64,000 nucleotides of DNA from Ostrinia nubilalis (taxonomy: Eukaryota; Arthropoda; Insecta; Lepidoptera; Crambidae), in contig NC_087106.1 in NCBI RefSeq assembly GCF_963855985.1, positions 9,903,001 through 9,967,000 on the forward strand, read 5' to 3'. The notes under the pieces were generated by a model. The model did no database searches. It was given only the letters and a program-made list of their open reading frames with translations, and was not told the DNA's origin. The first letter of the stretch is position 1. The number at the start of each line of letters is the position of its first letter. Shown here one piece after another: positions 1 to 8,809 of this stretch. A program made the translations under genes and the position numbers.

Positions 1-660
1 GGTCGTCTAGAAAATATGTGAGAAATTGGCCTTTGTAATTCAATATTCGCTAAGAAATCATTCTAAGACAAATTGCTGGATTCAAACGTGAAATATCAGT
101 GTTTTATACCTACAAATTGAGAAAGAGAATATGTTTATTTTACAAATTGGGAAAGTAACTACTTTGTTATTAGTTATATATGTACCGTGTGAATACGAGT
201 AGTTATGTATGAAGTTGTTTGTAAAAGTTAAGCTTTGATCAAACCAACGGGTCGCGCTCGTGCATCGGGAGATCGCCGCGACCAATGACAGGTCGCGTTG
301 ATGTGAACTCATCGCTACAAATTCATACACGACATCTGATCGCCATCGCGCACGCAGGCTGCACGCGTTGGTTTGGCTGCCCCTTTAGGCAAACTTTACA
401 GTCTAGTCAGTCAGATATCTAGACTTTAGTGCTAATCAAACGTGAGCGATTTTGCGGCAGTAAACTAAACCGATTATACCTACTATAACTTCACGTTATT
501 CGAGAGCCGGTACTAAAACGTATTGAATAATTCAATTTTATTACAAGCAATTACCGAATATTCGGCTGCGACGGTCCCCAGCGACACTATTGTCAGTGAT
601 TAATGCCTGAGGACGTTAGCTAAGATTAAACAGACAGACCGTTTCTGAGATGTTTTTAGG
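1..660. other. No gene recognised (left edge)
   Basis: AT-rich DNA without a credible exon. The short frame at 82-330 lacks similarity to anything I know. Confidence 0.5.
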
Positions 661-663
661 TTT

Positions 664-861
664 TAGTTTCAGCCAAATGACATCCACTACTAAAAGGTCA
701 AGGATTTCCACAACGACCGGTCCTGTTCTGCCCTCATCCAAGCGCTTCCTGTGACCTTCAGCAGATCGTCGGTGCACCTAGTGAGAGGCCTGCCCACATT
801 ACATCTTTCGGCCCTTGGTCGCAACTCGAGAACTTTTCTGCCCCAAAAGACATCAGCTACT
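664..861 (-). mobile_element. RTE LINE 3' tail, degenerate
   Basis: The minus strand carries the RTE C-terminal coding tail (SRVATKGRK / CGQASH / VVEILDL) of the CGAA-tailed subfamily, 70-80% recognisable, with frameshifts. The + strand shows TTTCAGCCAAATGACATCC. Confidence 0.75.
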
Positions 862-1637
862 TTGGTTTTCCTGCGGATCTCCTACATTTTAATAAAATAT
901 AAATAAAGCAAATTTTCTAACTCCGCACAGAAAATAAACCAAAAAAATAATCTGATTGGATAAAGATAGGCACTCAATGGGAAGGAAACTGAAAAACAAC
1001 AAATAATACCCTCAAGGCTCGCGCTGCCAAGTTGTTTTTTACGCCAACGTGAAGAAATAACAATTTAAATTATTTTCCGTGGGTTGGCTCCTTTTGATTT
1101 GCTTCGGGTCTCATCCTGGCCACGGGACGCGTCCGACACGGGGACGATTATTCTCAATCACGTGACACCCACGTCGCGGGTCAAGTTCAGATCCGATTGT
1201 AGCAGCAATTAAGCTTCGCCAACCCGTTATCTAAAGGACTAAGGTGTTCTCAAATTAAAGAACGTTTTTGCCCGAAATAGCTCGGATAAATATGTACCAT
1301 TGGGCCTAATAAGGCCTTATTAGGCCACATTTGTGTAGGCATACCATTACGTTCTATGGGTTAAGAACTAGAATGATTAATCTTTTGTTTGTTGTTTTGA
1401 AACTAAAATAAATATCATGCGTTTTTCGAGGCGATAAGGGACATTGAGGAAGATACACTTAAGTTTTTGAAGGTCGTTCTTCTGTATTTTGTTGAGAAAC
1501 AAAATTGTTAAGGAATGAAATTTCACAGGATATTGGATTCGATTTCAGAATATCAAATGTTGTTACCGGATAGATTTCAGACCAGACTTTTTGAAACTTT
1601 GGCATTTTCTTCCTCATAAACAGTACAATACACATAA

Positions 1638-1802
1638 AATTATCCTGCTTTCGCCTCCGAGATTTATTTTACCGTGTAGTACCCCTGTACGACAAGCCAA
1701 TCCGCACACAATATTCAGCGTAGTAGTAGTAAAAAACAAAAGAGCGGGCAACCCCACCCCTACCACGCTGTGGGCTCGTTGTCCGAGCGGTCTCATTCCT
1801 TT
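1638..1802. repeat. Dispersed module, inverted copy at 6560-6722
   Basis: The stretch from ATTATCCTGCTTTCGCCTCC through GTGTAGTACCCCTGTACG to TGTCCGAGCGGTCTCAT is nearly identical to the reverse complement of 6560-6722. No coding or TE family is recognised. It is followed directly by a region containing a TATAAGAAAAA motif and then a minisatellite. Confidence 0.8.
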
Positions 1803-2021
1803 GTGCGCACGCGCAACGACCGCACGCAGTATAAGAAAAATGCTTAAGTGACGTCACCAGGACGTTTTTACCGACAAAAAACGTAATTATTTTAAGTTGT
1901 GCAGTGTAGTGACGAGAATTAGACCCAACACAAGGTTGGTTGTAACAACTATTTTGTGTAAGTGCTCGTACATTTTTATTATAAGCGTTGTGACACGACG
2001 CGTAACTTTGACCCATTTTTA

Positions 2022-2365
2022 GCTCCAAGTTAACGCGCGATGTTAACCAGTAGCCATTTTTTGCTCCGAGGTAATGCGAGATGTTACCCAGTAGCCATTC
2101 TTTTGCTCCGAGGTAATGCGAGATGTTACCCAGTAGCCATTTTTTTCTCCGAGGTAATGCGAGATGTTACCCAGTAGCCATTTTCTGCTCTAGCGAGTTA
2201 ATACGAGATATTAACCAGCAACCACTTTATATTCGGTCATTTTTGCGGGTCATTTTTTAACCAGTAGCGTTAATACAAAATATTAACCAGCAGCCACTTT
2301 ATGTTCGGTTATTTTTTAACCAGTAGCCGTTTTTTGCTCTAGCGAGTAAAAACGAGATATTAACT
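2022..2365. repeat. About 41-bp minisatellite
   Basis: Tandem unit with GCTCCGAGGTAATGCGAGAT followed by GTTACCCAGTAGCC. Three central units (about 2055-2180) are nearly identical; those at the edges (GCTCTAGCGAG versions and ATTAACCAGCAGCCACTTTA versions) are diverged and of variable length. This resembles subterminal repeats of transposons. Confidence 0.85.
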
Positions 2366-3239
2366 ACCGAGATAGCCAGGTATTGTAATATTATTCACTT
2401 TTACGAGTTAAGTATCTTCTTTTCGGCCATTTTTAAAAGCCGTAAAAACAGAACATAATGAGCTCATACAGAAAAATGTTGCGTTTCTACGAAACTACCC
2501 ACATTAAGAGCTTGCCTTCTTTGCCTTACACCTTATGAACCATCAACCGTCTTGGAGCATGATGACCCGGCGCCGCGGACGCACTCGCCCCAGTCGAGCC
2601 TCCGCCTGCTTTTATAACGACCGATGACCCTGTGGCCATACACATTGTTCAATGCTACAAAGGGTAACTGAATAATTTTGTTGTTTCGTATTTTTATACA
2701 TTACACCAATCGATATTGGTCTAAATACAAAGGCTAGTAAGAAAGAAATAAGTATCAGATCAAAATTCAAAGTGCATTTATGTAGATTCATTACTTGCTA
2801 TTATAAGGTCAGAATAAAAGATCCTAAATGAACCTTAGGCCGGTTTGTTGACCGAACCGAGTCGAAGTGGAAATAAATGCCTACTTTATATATGAAGTAT
2901 GACAATATGTCGTGTTTTCTATGCAACGACTCATATTAACTGACATGGTGATTGTGAGTACTTATCAGTCTCACATTTTTTTTGTTGGAAACTTACAAAG
3001 ATCTTTCTACATTTCCGGTCGGTCGACCAATTACATCGACGGTCGACAACTATAACTCATTATAATCCTCTAAAACGGGAAAAGAGGTATTTATTTGATA
3101 TGACAACTAATCCAGGCTGCTGCACTGAATATATAATTTAAGCTTTAGCCGTTCGCATAACTGTGTGAATCGAGGCTTTATACAGAGGCCGTACCGACAA
3201 GCTACGCCCTGCTGTATGGTATGATGGGCTAAGACCTAT

Positions 3240-3424
3240 CACCCGCCCGCGGCGCAACCACGCCGCATTCCACAAGCGCAGGCGCCTTTATTTACGCCGC
3301 AGCGCCGCGCCGCCGCCGCCGCATGCCCAGCGCTGCCAGCGCAACGCGGGAAGCGCCATTAAAGACCGACCAGAACACCAAGGTAACCCGCGTCCCTAGA
3401 CGACGCGCCATCTATGTACAGGTA
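3240..3424 (+). promoter_or_regulatory. GC- and CpG-rich segment, possible promoter or first exon
   Basis: In otherwise AT-rich DNA this 180-bp stretch is dense in CGCC/GCCGCC. It contains an ATG at 3323 with an open frame (MPSAASATREAPLKTD) and two possible donors: AAG|GTAACC at 3382 and a stronger CAG|GTATGT at 3421. It lies 3.6 kb upstream of the transmembrane exon on the same strand. However, both donors leave phase 0 from that ATG, whereas exon 1 needs phase 1, so a direct coding join does not work. It could be a noncoding first exon, part of another gene, or a decayed GC-rich transposon. Confidence 0.3.
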
Positions 3425-3429
3425 TGTGC

Positions 3430-5090
3430 TGGCCGCTTAAAATATTTTTATTTTAAATGCAATGTACATATTATCCGGTTACAGAATTTATTGGACCGAG
3501 ATACCTATTCGATTCCCGAATCGAACCCAGATGATTTTTTTCATAATCGTCATAACCATGCGAGTAAACATAATTAATTATACAAACAAATAATTATACA
3601 CGTCGGCGCAGAGACGTTGATATTAAGAATATTCTTAATCGCATCCGTCGATACGAGTACATTCTGAGATTACCCACTTGTTAAAAAAAAAAAAAAAATG
3701 TTCCTTGATGGTGGACTTAGATAGCGTTTATATAAGATGCTAAACAAAGTTTATGTGGTTTAAGCACTTCAAAAGGGATGATATTTTAACCGCAATTAAA
3801 CTTTTAACAAAAGATTCATTTATGGTTTAAAGAAACTTATTAATATAATATGTTTATTACATAAACACGATAGCCATTGAAAAGCAAATAGAATTATGGT
3901 CTTATTTTAACGGATGTTTGTTTTGTATCTGAACAAACAGGCAACATTTTTGTTTGTCTCTTTGCGGCCTTGCTTTAGCCCTGATATTTTTACAAAGTTT
4001 ATTTTTTTATTCATGACGTCTCACCAGCTTGTATCTATAAATAATAGATAAAATCTAAGAGCTTCCTTAAACTGTATCGGTATCGGTACATAAGATGATG
4101 TCATTTTTTCTTGTATTGGAAAAACATTATTATGTAGGTTTGTACCTACTAATTAATGTATGATTAATGCTAATAATACTATTGATAGTCTTACAAAGTA
4201 AGGCTTCATCATCATTATTATTATTTATTTACAAAAAAAAAAAAAAAAAAAGGTCAGTTTTAACTCCATGTACTGTTTTACAATTGGTTCGTATAAATTA
4301 TTTATGTATAATGTTAGAATTCTCATAAGAAGAGATGCGACATCATGAAATACATTGAATCATTTCTTATCTTGCTAAATCTTTTAGACAAGCAAAGTAT
4401 CTAATTATGCGTTAAAGCGATAATAACTATGTCTTTATAAAAATAACACAATAATAATTACATTGTAATCAATGTAATAGAAAATTATTGACGCATCAAA
4501 AAAGAAATCGGGCCGCTTGTAATAACAACCGGACTAGTGGACTTTGGTCAGTCAAAGAACGAATCAACCACATAAAATAAATTATGTATTATGTAGGTAC
4601 CTACCAGTACTACCACTACTTGTAACCTTCAATTTAGATTAAGGACATTTTTTAATAATACCAAAAAATAATGCGATATTATTTTACGAATCGATAACGC
4701 TGCCACAAACTCATAATAATGAATGAGTCTTTCTTCCCTTTCTATGAAGTATAAATTGAGAATTAGTATTTTGTTATTTTTTCTTAACATGATTATAAAA
4801 ATTCAATCATCACAGTCATAATACTGAAGCTGACTGAATCAAGGTGTCTGAATAAAGACACGGAGTAGGAGCTTGGTTTAATATTGTCTCAGAAAATGTT
4901 AGACGCTTTGGTTTCAGTACATGACATAAAACTATTTTTTGTTTCTTGAACTTTGTTTGATATTTAGTCATAATTCATATTTTATCGTCTGGCGTAGAGA
5001 TTTCTACACGATTAACATGAATTAATTCCAATTAATTCGCCTTAGAATGGCGACCATTTTTTTTTAGACGTTAATACGTTTTTTCACTAA
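3430..5090. other. No gene recognised
   Basis: AT-rich, with A-runs at 3683-3698 and 4232-4250 that may mark poly(A) retro-insertions without a recognisable body. Confidence 0.5.
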
Positions 5091-5252
5091 AAATAAATAA
5101 ATAAAAAATAAAAATAAAATAGAATGCCGGGGCAACAGGTACATCAGTAGTACCATATTGCCCATTTAAGCTTACCTTTCCTTGGCAGTGAGTTTTGTAT
5201 TTGGCAGTCGTTGATCAAACAAAACGTACCAGACTCCGCTATACACTCCGCA

Positions 5253-5513
5253 AATAATAAATAAATTTTAATATCCTTCTTTCGACATTTTACACTACGC
5301 TCCTAGTCCCAAACTGAGCAAAGCTATGGGTCCTAGACAACGGATATAAACATACTTAAATACCGTTTTTATATACATAAGTACATATTATACATAGTAA
5401 CACCTAGACCCATCACAGAAATTAAAATGTATCAATTCAATTTCTGCCCGGCCGGGGATCGAACCCGGGACCTCTCGGCATAGTAGTCCGTTTCGAAACC
5501 ACTACACCAAATG
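5253..5513 (-). mobile_element. tRNA-derived SINE
   Basis: On the minus strand it starts at the 5513 side with a tRNA-like head: a GTGTAGTGGTTTCGAAACGG box A region and a perfect pol III B box GGTTCGATCCC (5455-5465). A body follows ending in TTTGGGACTAGGAGCGTAGTG and an AAATTTATTTATTATT-type tail. The same 3' body occurs at 25950-26005 and 35205-35270. Confidence 0.85.
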
Positions 5514-6380
5514 ACTGACAAATAAATATTTTTACAATGCTCAATTACATCATTGTACCTACCTTACTCTATTTTCTTAGCATATTCTAAAGTCGGGTGC
5601 ATCCTATAATAACATTAAATAACCACCGCTTAGCAATATCGTTAGTGAAATCATATAATTTATTGAAATATATAATTATTTTAATAAATATTATAATTTA
5701 TAGGTCAGGTTTCAAGAATCAAAAGATTGCTATTAAATAGTGCTATTAAATAGAAACCAAACTTTTTCCTCGCAACAGTGTTACTTGGAATCCAAATTAA
5801 TACTGTTTTGGAATACTGGTCAAACTGTATCCAAATAAATTAATAAGTTTTAATTAACCACATTATTTATTTATTTAATTAAAATGCAAGTGAGCTTATG
5901 TTTTACAACAATCAGAGTGTTAGCCTTGCAGTCACTGTGATCGATTCGGTGTTAACCACTACCGTCGTCAAGCTCAGTTCTGAGATGAAACTGGATAAAT
6001 ATAGGAAAGGAGTGTAGACACGAGGGCGTTCGGCCCACACAGCACGCGACACGCGGCAGTATGGCCGGCGGTTTGCGCCGCTGTCAACGTTGACACAATT
6101 AGCCAGTGTGCTGGATAGACAGGATGCTCTGTCAACTGTCTTGGCAACTTTTTACAATCAGTAGTCGTACTTAACAGTTAATAGAAGTACAAATAAATGT
6201 ATATAATAATACTCTATAATGAACAAAATCTTGTTGAGACCGTGATACTTGTTATTGTTATGAATAAGTGATGCAATACGATTATAATACAAAAATATTG
6301 CTTTATTATGTATTTAGTACATTGACATTTACTCTCTTAACCATTTAACATGGACATTGATCCATGCTCTAAACATCTAC

Positions 6381-6765
6381 ACGGTAAAATAAATCTCGGA
6401 GGCGAAAGCAGGATAATTAGATGATCAAACGAACTTACCAAGTGAAGTTCGATCTGAATTATCCTGTTTTCGCCGAAGAGATTTAAGGTCCCTCCCAACC
6501 CGAAGATTTCTATATCTTCTTCCCTGGAGGTAAACGTCAATGTCATCTCCTCTCTAAATATAATGAGACCGCTCGGACAACGAGCCCACAGCGTGGTAGG
6601 GGTGGGGTTGCCCGCTCTTTTGTTTTTTACTACTACTACGCTGAATATTGTGTGCGGATTGGCTTGTCGTACAGGGGTACTACACGGTAAAATAAATCTC
6701 TTCGGCGAAAACAGGATAATTCAGATCGAACTTCACTTGGTAAGTTCGTTTGATCATCTAATTAT
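6381..6765. repeat. Composite inverted repeat with hairpin module
   Basis: A hairpin at about 6394-6487 pairs AAATCTCGGAGGCGAAAGCA with TTTTCGCCGAAGAGATTT around a 38-nt loop. Its content (AACTTACCAAGTGAAGTTCG) returns in opposite orientation at 6696-6762. Between lies the 163-bp module shared with 1638-1802. ACACGGTAAAAT precedes both copies. The element type is unknown. Confidence 0.7.
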
Positions 6766-6997
6766 TATCAAATATTTCTTTAGTAATTTCTTTTGAGCTA
6801 GTGGCAATTTTTTTCTGAATATTAACAGCTATCAGTTAATACTTCAAGTGGTTTCAGACTTGGAAATATTTCCCACGGGCCTAGGAGTTTAATGAAAAGT
6901 TCTTTTCCATCGAAACTATGAGGGATCTACAAAGTACAGCTTTATTCAACGTTCCATTATACCGATGGGTCTTCAACTAAATCTCCTTTTGTTCCAG

Positions 6998-7151
6998 GAA
7001 TTTGGCCCCCCGAAAGCCTGGAAGGGCAGGCCAGCGTGCGCGGCAGCTCGGTAGACTACGCCGCGGCGCTCCTGCTGGCGGCGATGGCCGCTGTGCTGCT
7101 GGCTGCTGTGGGCTACCAGTGTGCTGCGACATGGCGCTGGATCATGGGCAG
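6998..7151 (+). CDS. Syt: Synaptotagmin exon with the transmembrane segment (array copy 1)
   Basis: The exon follows a strong acceptor (pyrimidine tract, TTCCAG at 6992-6997) and ends at the donor AG|GTGAGC. Reading from 7000 it begins IWPPESLEGQ, continues through GSSVDYAAA, then a run of about 20 Ala, Leu, Val, Met residues forming the single transmembrane helix, then Tyr-Gln-Cys and ATWRWIMG. The Cys at the membrane boundary could be palmitoylated, as in other synaptotagmins (inference). It is 154 bp and splits an Arg codon with exon 2. The frame is closed by a TGA at 6919-6921 with no in-frame ATG before the helix, so either an upstream exon supplies the start or the ATG at 7084 is used. 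Copies of its 3' part follow at 7347, 7472, 7791 and 7913. Confidence 0.88.
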
Positions 7152-7311
7152 GTGAGCTCTAACTCTTCAAGTGCCAGCAAATCGAGACACAATTGAACTG
7201 CAGGAACCGAAAGGACTCAATTGTTACCGTAGTCTCATGCGACCGCTTAGGGTTCCACGAGTTAATATTAGACTGGAGAACTGGAGTTACATAGCGGGTG
7301 AGGGAGACTAG

Positions 7312-7414
7312 CCTGGAAGTTAACCAGCGTGATCCTGCTAGTAGTAACAGCTGCTGTGCTGCTGGCTGCTGTGGGATACCAGTGTGCTGCGACATGGCGC
7401 TGGATTATGGGCAG
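7312..7414 (+). pseudogene. Transmembrane-exon copy 2
   Basis: Second copy of the transmembrane exon. The 68-bp core (7347-7414) differs from exon 1 by ATG to ACA and three synonymous changes, and ends in a donor, AG|GTTAGC. Upstream it still aligns with exon 1 (AGCCTGGAAG, then CCAGCGTG), encoding SVILLVVT before AAVLLAAVG. The frame is open from a TGA at 7299. The only phase-compatible AG (7310-7311) has a poor pyrimidine tract, and the internal ATG is lost, so I cannot tell whether it is a working alternative exon or a relic. Confidence 0.6.
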
Positions 7415-7429
7415 GTTAGCACTCAGTAG

Positions 7430-7539
7430 ACTGTAGCCTGGAGGCAGGCCAGCCTGGTGTTACTAGTGGCGATGGCAGCTGTGCTGCTGGCTGCTGTGGG
7501 CTACCAGTGTGCTGCGACATGGCGCTGGATCATGGGCAG
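7430..7539 (+). pseudogene. Transmembrane-exon copy 3
   Basis: Third copy. The core 7472-7539 differs from exon 1 by a single synonymous change (GCC to GCA) and ends in a good donor, AG|GTAAGT. The frame is open from a TAG at 7427 through QASLVLLVAM into the helix. Two phase-compatible AGs exist, after TTACTAG (7466) and after ACTGTAG (7436), so use as a mutually exclusive exon is possible. It also keeps the ATG at 7472, which would allow an alternative start. No expression evidence is available here. Confidence 0.6.
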
Positions 7540-7554
7540 GTAAGTACTAAGACT

Positions 7555-7690
7555 GAGACGTCCACCCACAAGGTAGCAGGAAGGTAGCAGGAAAGCGCTG
7601 GACGCAGGCCGCTACCAACCGGGCAGCATGGAAAGCATTGGGGGAGGCATATGTTCAGCAGTGGACGTCCTATGGCTGAGATGATGAAGC
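7555..7690 (+). mobile_element. RTE-type LINE 3' tail inside the exon array
   Basis: Typical lepidopteran RTE 3' end. The coding tail matches the ATSTHK / GSRKALDAG / YQPGSMESIGGG / VQQWTSYG pattern, followed by the stop and a short GAT repeat. It separates exon copies 3 and 4, so it inserted after or during growth of the array. It is 5' truncated like all copies in this window. Confidence 0.85.
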
Positions 7691-7760
7691 ACTAAGAGTA
7701 GCCTGGATTCAAAACAGTGCTTGAGGGAGCCTGGTGTCTACCAGGTGCTACGCAGTGTAG

Positions 7761-7858
7761 TCTTACACTGCGGTGTTTCTAATGGCGGCGATGGCCGCTG
7801 TGCTGCTGGCTGCTGTGGGCTACCAGTGTGCTGCGACATGGCGCTGGATCATGGGCAG
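7761..7858 (+). pseudogene. Transmembrane-exon copy 4
   Basis: Fourth copy. Its 68-bp core at 7791-7858 is identical to exon 1, as is the start of the donor (GTGAGC). The upstream part aligns with exon 1 over the helix start (SYTAVFLMAAM against DYAAALLLAAM) but carries a frameshift and a TAG at 7758. No in-frame acceptor lies downstream of that stop. If used, it would need to start at the ATG at 7782 or 7791. Confidence 0.6.
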
Positions 7859-7885
7859 GTGAGCACTCAGTAGACTGTAGCCTAG

Positions 7886-7980
7886 AAGCAGGCAGCGGGC
7901 TCATACGTAGCGATGGCCGCTGTGCTGCTGGCTGCTGTGGGCTACCAGTGTGCTTCGACATGGCGCTGGATCATGGGCAG
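7886..7980 (+). pseudogene. Transmembrane-exon copy 5
   Basis: Fifth copy. The core 7913-7980 differs from exon 1 by one base, giving Ala to Ser (GCG to TCG), and ends AG|GTAAGC. The frame is open from a TAG at 7883. Phase-compatible AGs precede 7896 and 7911. The segment after the donor (CACT, CAGTAGA, TAGCCTGGA) repeats the one after copies 2 and 4, showing that the duplicated unit of about 120 bp includes intron sequence. A stub of a sixth copy follows at 8032. Confidence 0.6.
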
Positions 7981-8045
7981 GTAAGCACTATCAGTAGATA
8001 GTAGCCTGGAAAGACGTCAGATCAGTAGACGATGGCCGCTGTAGG
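7981..8045 (+). repeat. Remnant sixth repeat unit of the exon array
   Basis: After copy 5 the unit's intron part (TAGCCTGGA) recurs, followed by GATGGCCGCTGTA at 8031-8043, the first bases of a sixth core. Homology then stops and a LINE fragment begins within about 50 bp, probably the breakpoint of the tandem array. Confidence 0.7.
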
Positions 8046-8087
8046 ATCATTGTTTAACATATTTTAAATAATAATGCGTTTATAATG

Positions 8088-8275
8088 CGAACAGCTAGGG
8101 ACTGGAATTCGCTGCCTGCTGCTGTATTTCCTGAACACTATAATCCGGGCGTTTTCAAGGCGAGAGTGAATAGGCACTTACAGGGCAGATAAATGTACCA
8201 TCGTAGACTGCATCTCACTTAACACCAGGTGCGATTGCGGTCAATTACCTGCCTTGTCTAGCATAAAAAAAAATT
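8088..8275 (+). mobile_element. LINE reverse transcriptase C-terminal fragment with 3' UTR
   Basis: The segment 8088-8192 encodes a C-terminal tail beginning RTARDWNSLPAAVFPEHYN, with a later FKARVNRHL, ending in TAA. This W-N-S-L-P pattern is characteristic of CR1/Jockey-group reverse transcriptase C-termini in Lepidoptera. The roughly 80 bp that follow look like its 3' UTR. It is a 5'-truncated insertion between the array stub and exon 2. Confidence 0.75.
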
Positions 8276-8319
8276 CTCCATACAATATCAATAAACTAAC
8301 GACACTTACTTTTTCTCAG

Positions 8320-8461
8320 GACAAGAAGAGAATCCGAGGAGAGCAACTGCGACTCCCTCTCTCGACAAGCCGCTATCCGCATTAGCCACTCCCTGCCTGA
8401 TCTGCAGACGGAGCCCTTGAAGCAGGAGTACGTTCAGGAGCACAAGGACCCGGCTAAAAAG
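8320..8461 (+). CDS. Syt: Synaptotagmin exon 2: juxtamembrane/linker
   Basis: Acceptor TTTTTCTCAG|G; donor AAG|GTACGT. The first base completes Arg. The 47 codons that follow begin with a basic stop-transfer patch (TRRESEESNCDSLSRQ), then AAIRISHSLPDLQTEP, and end KDPAKK. Basic residues just after the helix fit the cytosolic side of a type I protein. The sequence is hydrophilic and low in complexity, like the variable linker between membrane anchor and C2A. It ends in phase 0, matching exon 3. Confidence 0.9.
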
Positions 8462-8618
8462 GTACGTTACATATTTGCTTGTATAAGAAGAATGTTCTTA
8501 ACAGCGCCCTAATGGGAACCGATCTTGGAAGCCCTTATTTTCAGCAAGTTTCAGGTCATGAGTAATCTGACTATACTTTTCATGTCTTCCCAAATGTGGA
8601 CTTCTTGTTACCATGTTA

Positions 8619-8803
8619 GTCAAAGTCAAAATTTCTTTATTTGTTTAGACTAATAAATAGTTCTTACAAATCGTCATTTTGCTCTTAAGGAGCCTCTACA
8701 TGTCTCATAATCTTTTTACCCTACCAGCGCTTCGAGACCAACATTTGGCAAGTGCTGAGAAGAAGCGCCGCAACAAACTCAGTCACCACTGTCTGCCGGT
8801 TAA
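8619..8803 (-). mobile_element. CR1-type LINE 3' end
   Basis: Read on the minus strand this ends in AATTTTGACTTTGAC, after the common lepidopteran 3' UTR containing the segment with GCGCTTCTTCTCAGC and CTCGAAGCGCTGGTAGGG. Only the 3' part is present. A related copy lies at 51540-51715, with more diverged ones at 36745-36960 and 49375-49650. Confidence 0.75.
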
Positions 8804-8809
8804 TATAAA

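Noticed and set aside
3323..3577. First coding exon of the synaptotagmin
   Set aside because: Donors at 3382 and 3421 leave phase 0 from the ATG at 3323, while exon 1 needs one leading base; kept only as a possible noncoding exon or promoter.
5440..5513. A tRNA gene on the minus strand
   Set aside because: It has A and B box motifs but no foldable acceptor and anticodon stems that I could close, and it is followed by a body and tail typical of a SINE.
6563..6796. Plus-strand frame MRPLGQRAHSVVGVG, repeated on the minus strand at 1614-1796, as a conserved small protein
   Set aside because: The two frames match only because the DNA module is duplicated in inverted orientation; neither has splice context or a recognisable domain.
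7159..7395. Minus-strand frame MSQHTGIPQQPAAQQ in the exon array (and a similar one at 7779-7961)
   Set aside because: It is the reverse-strand shadow of the repeated transmembrane exon; the same words recur only because the exon recurs.
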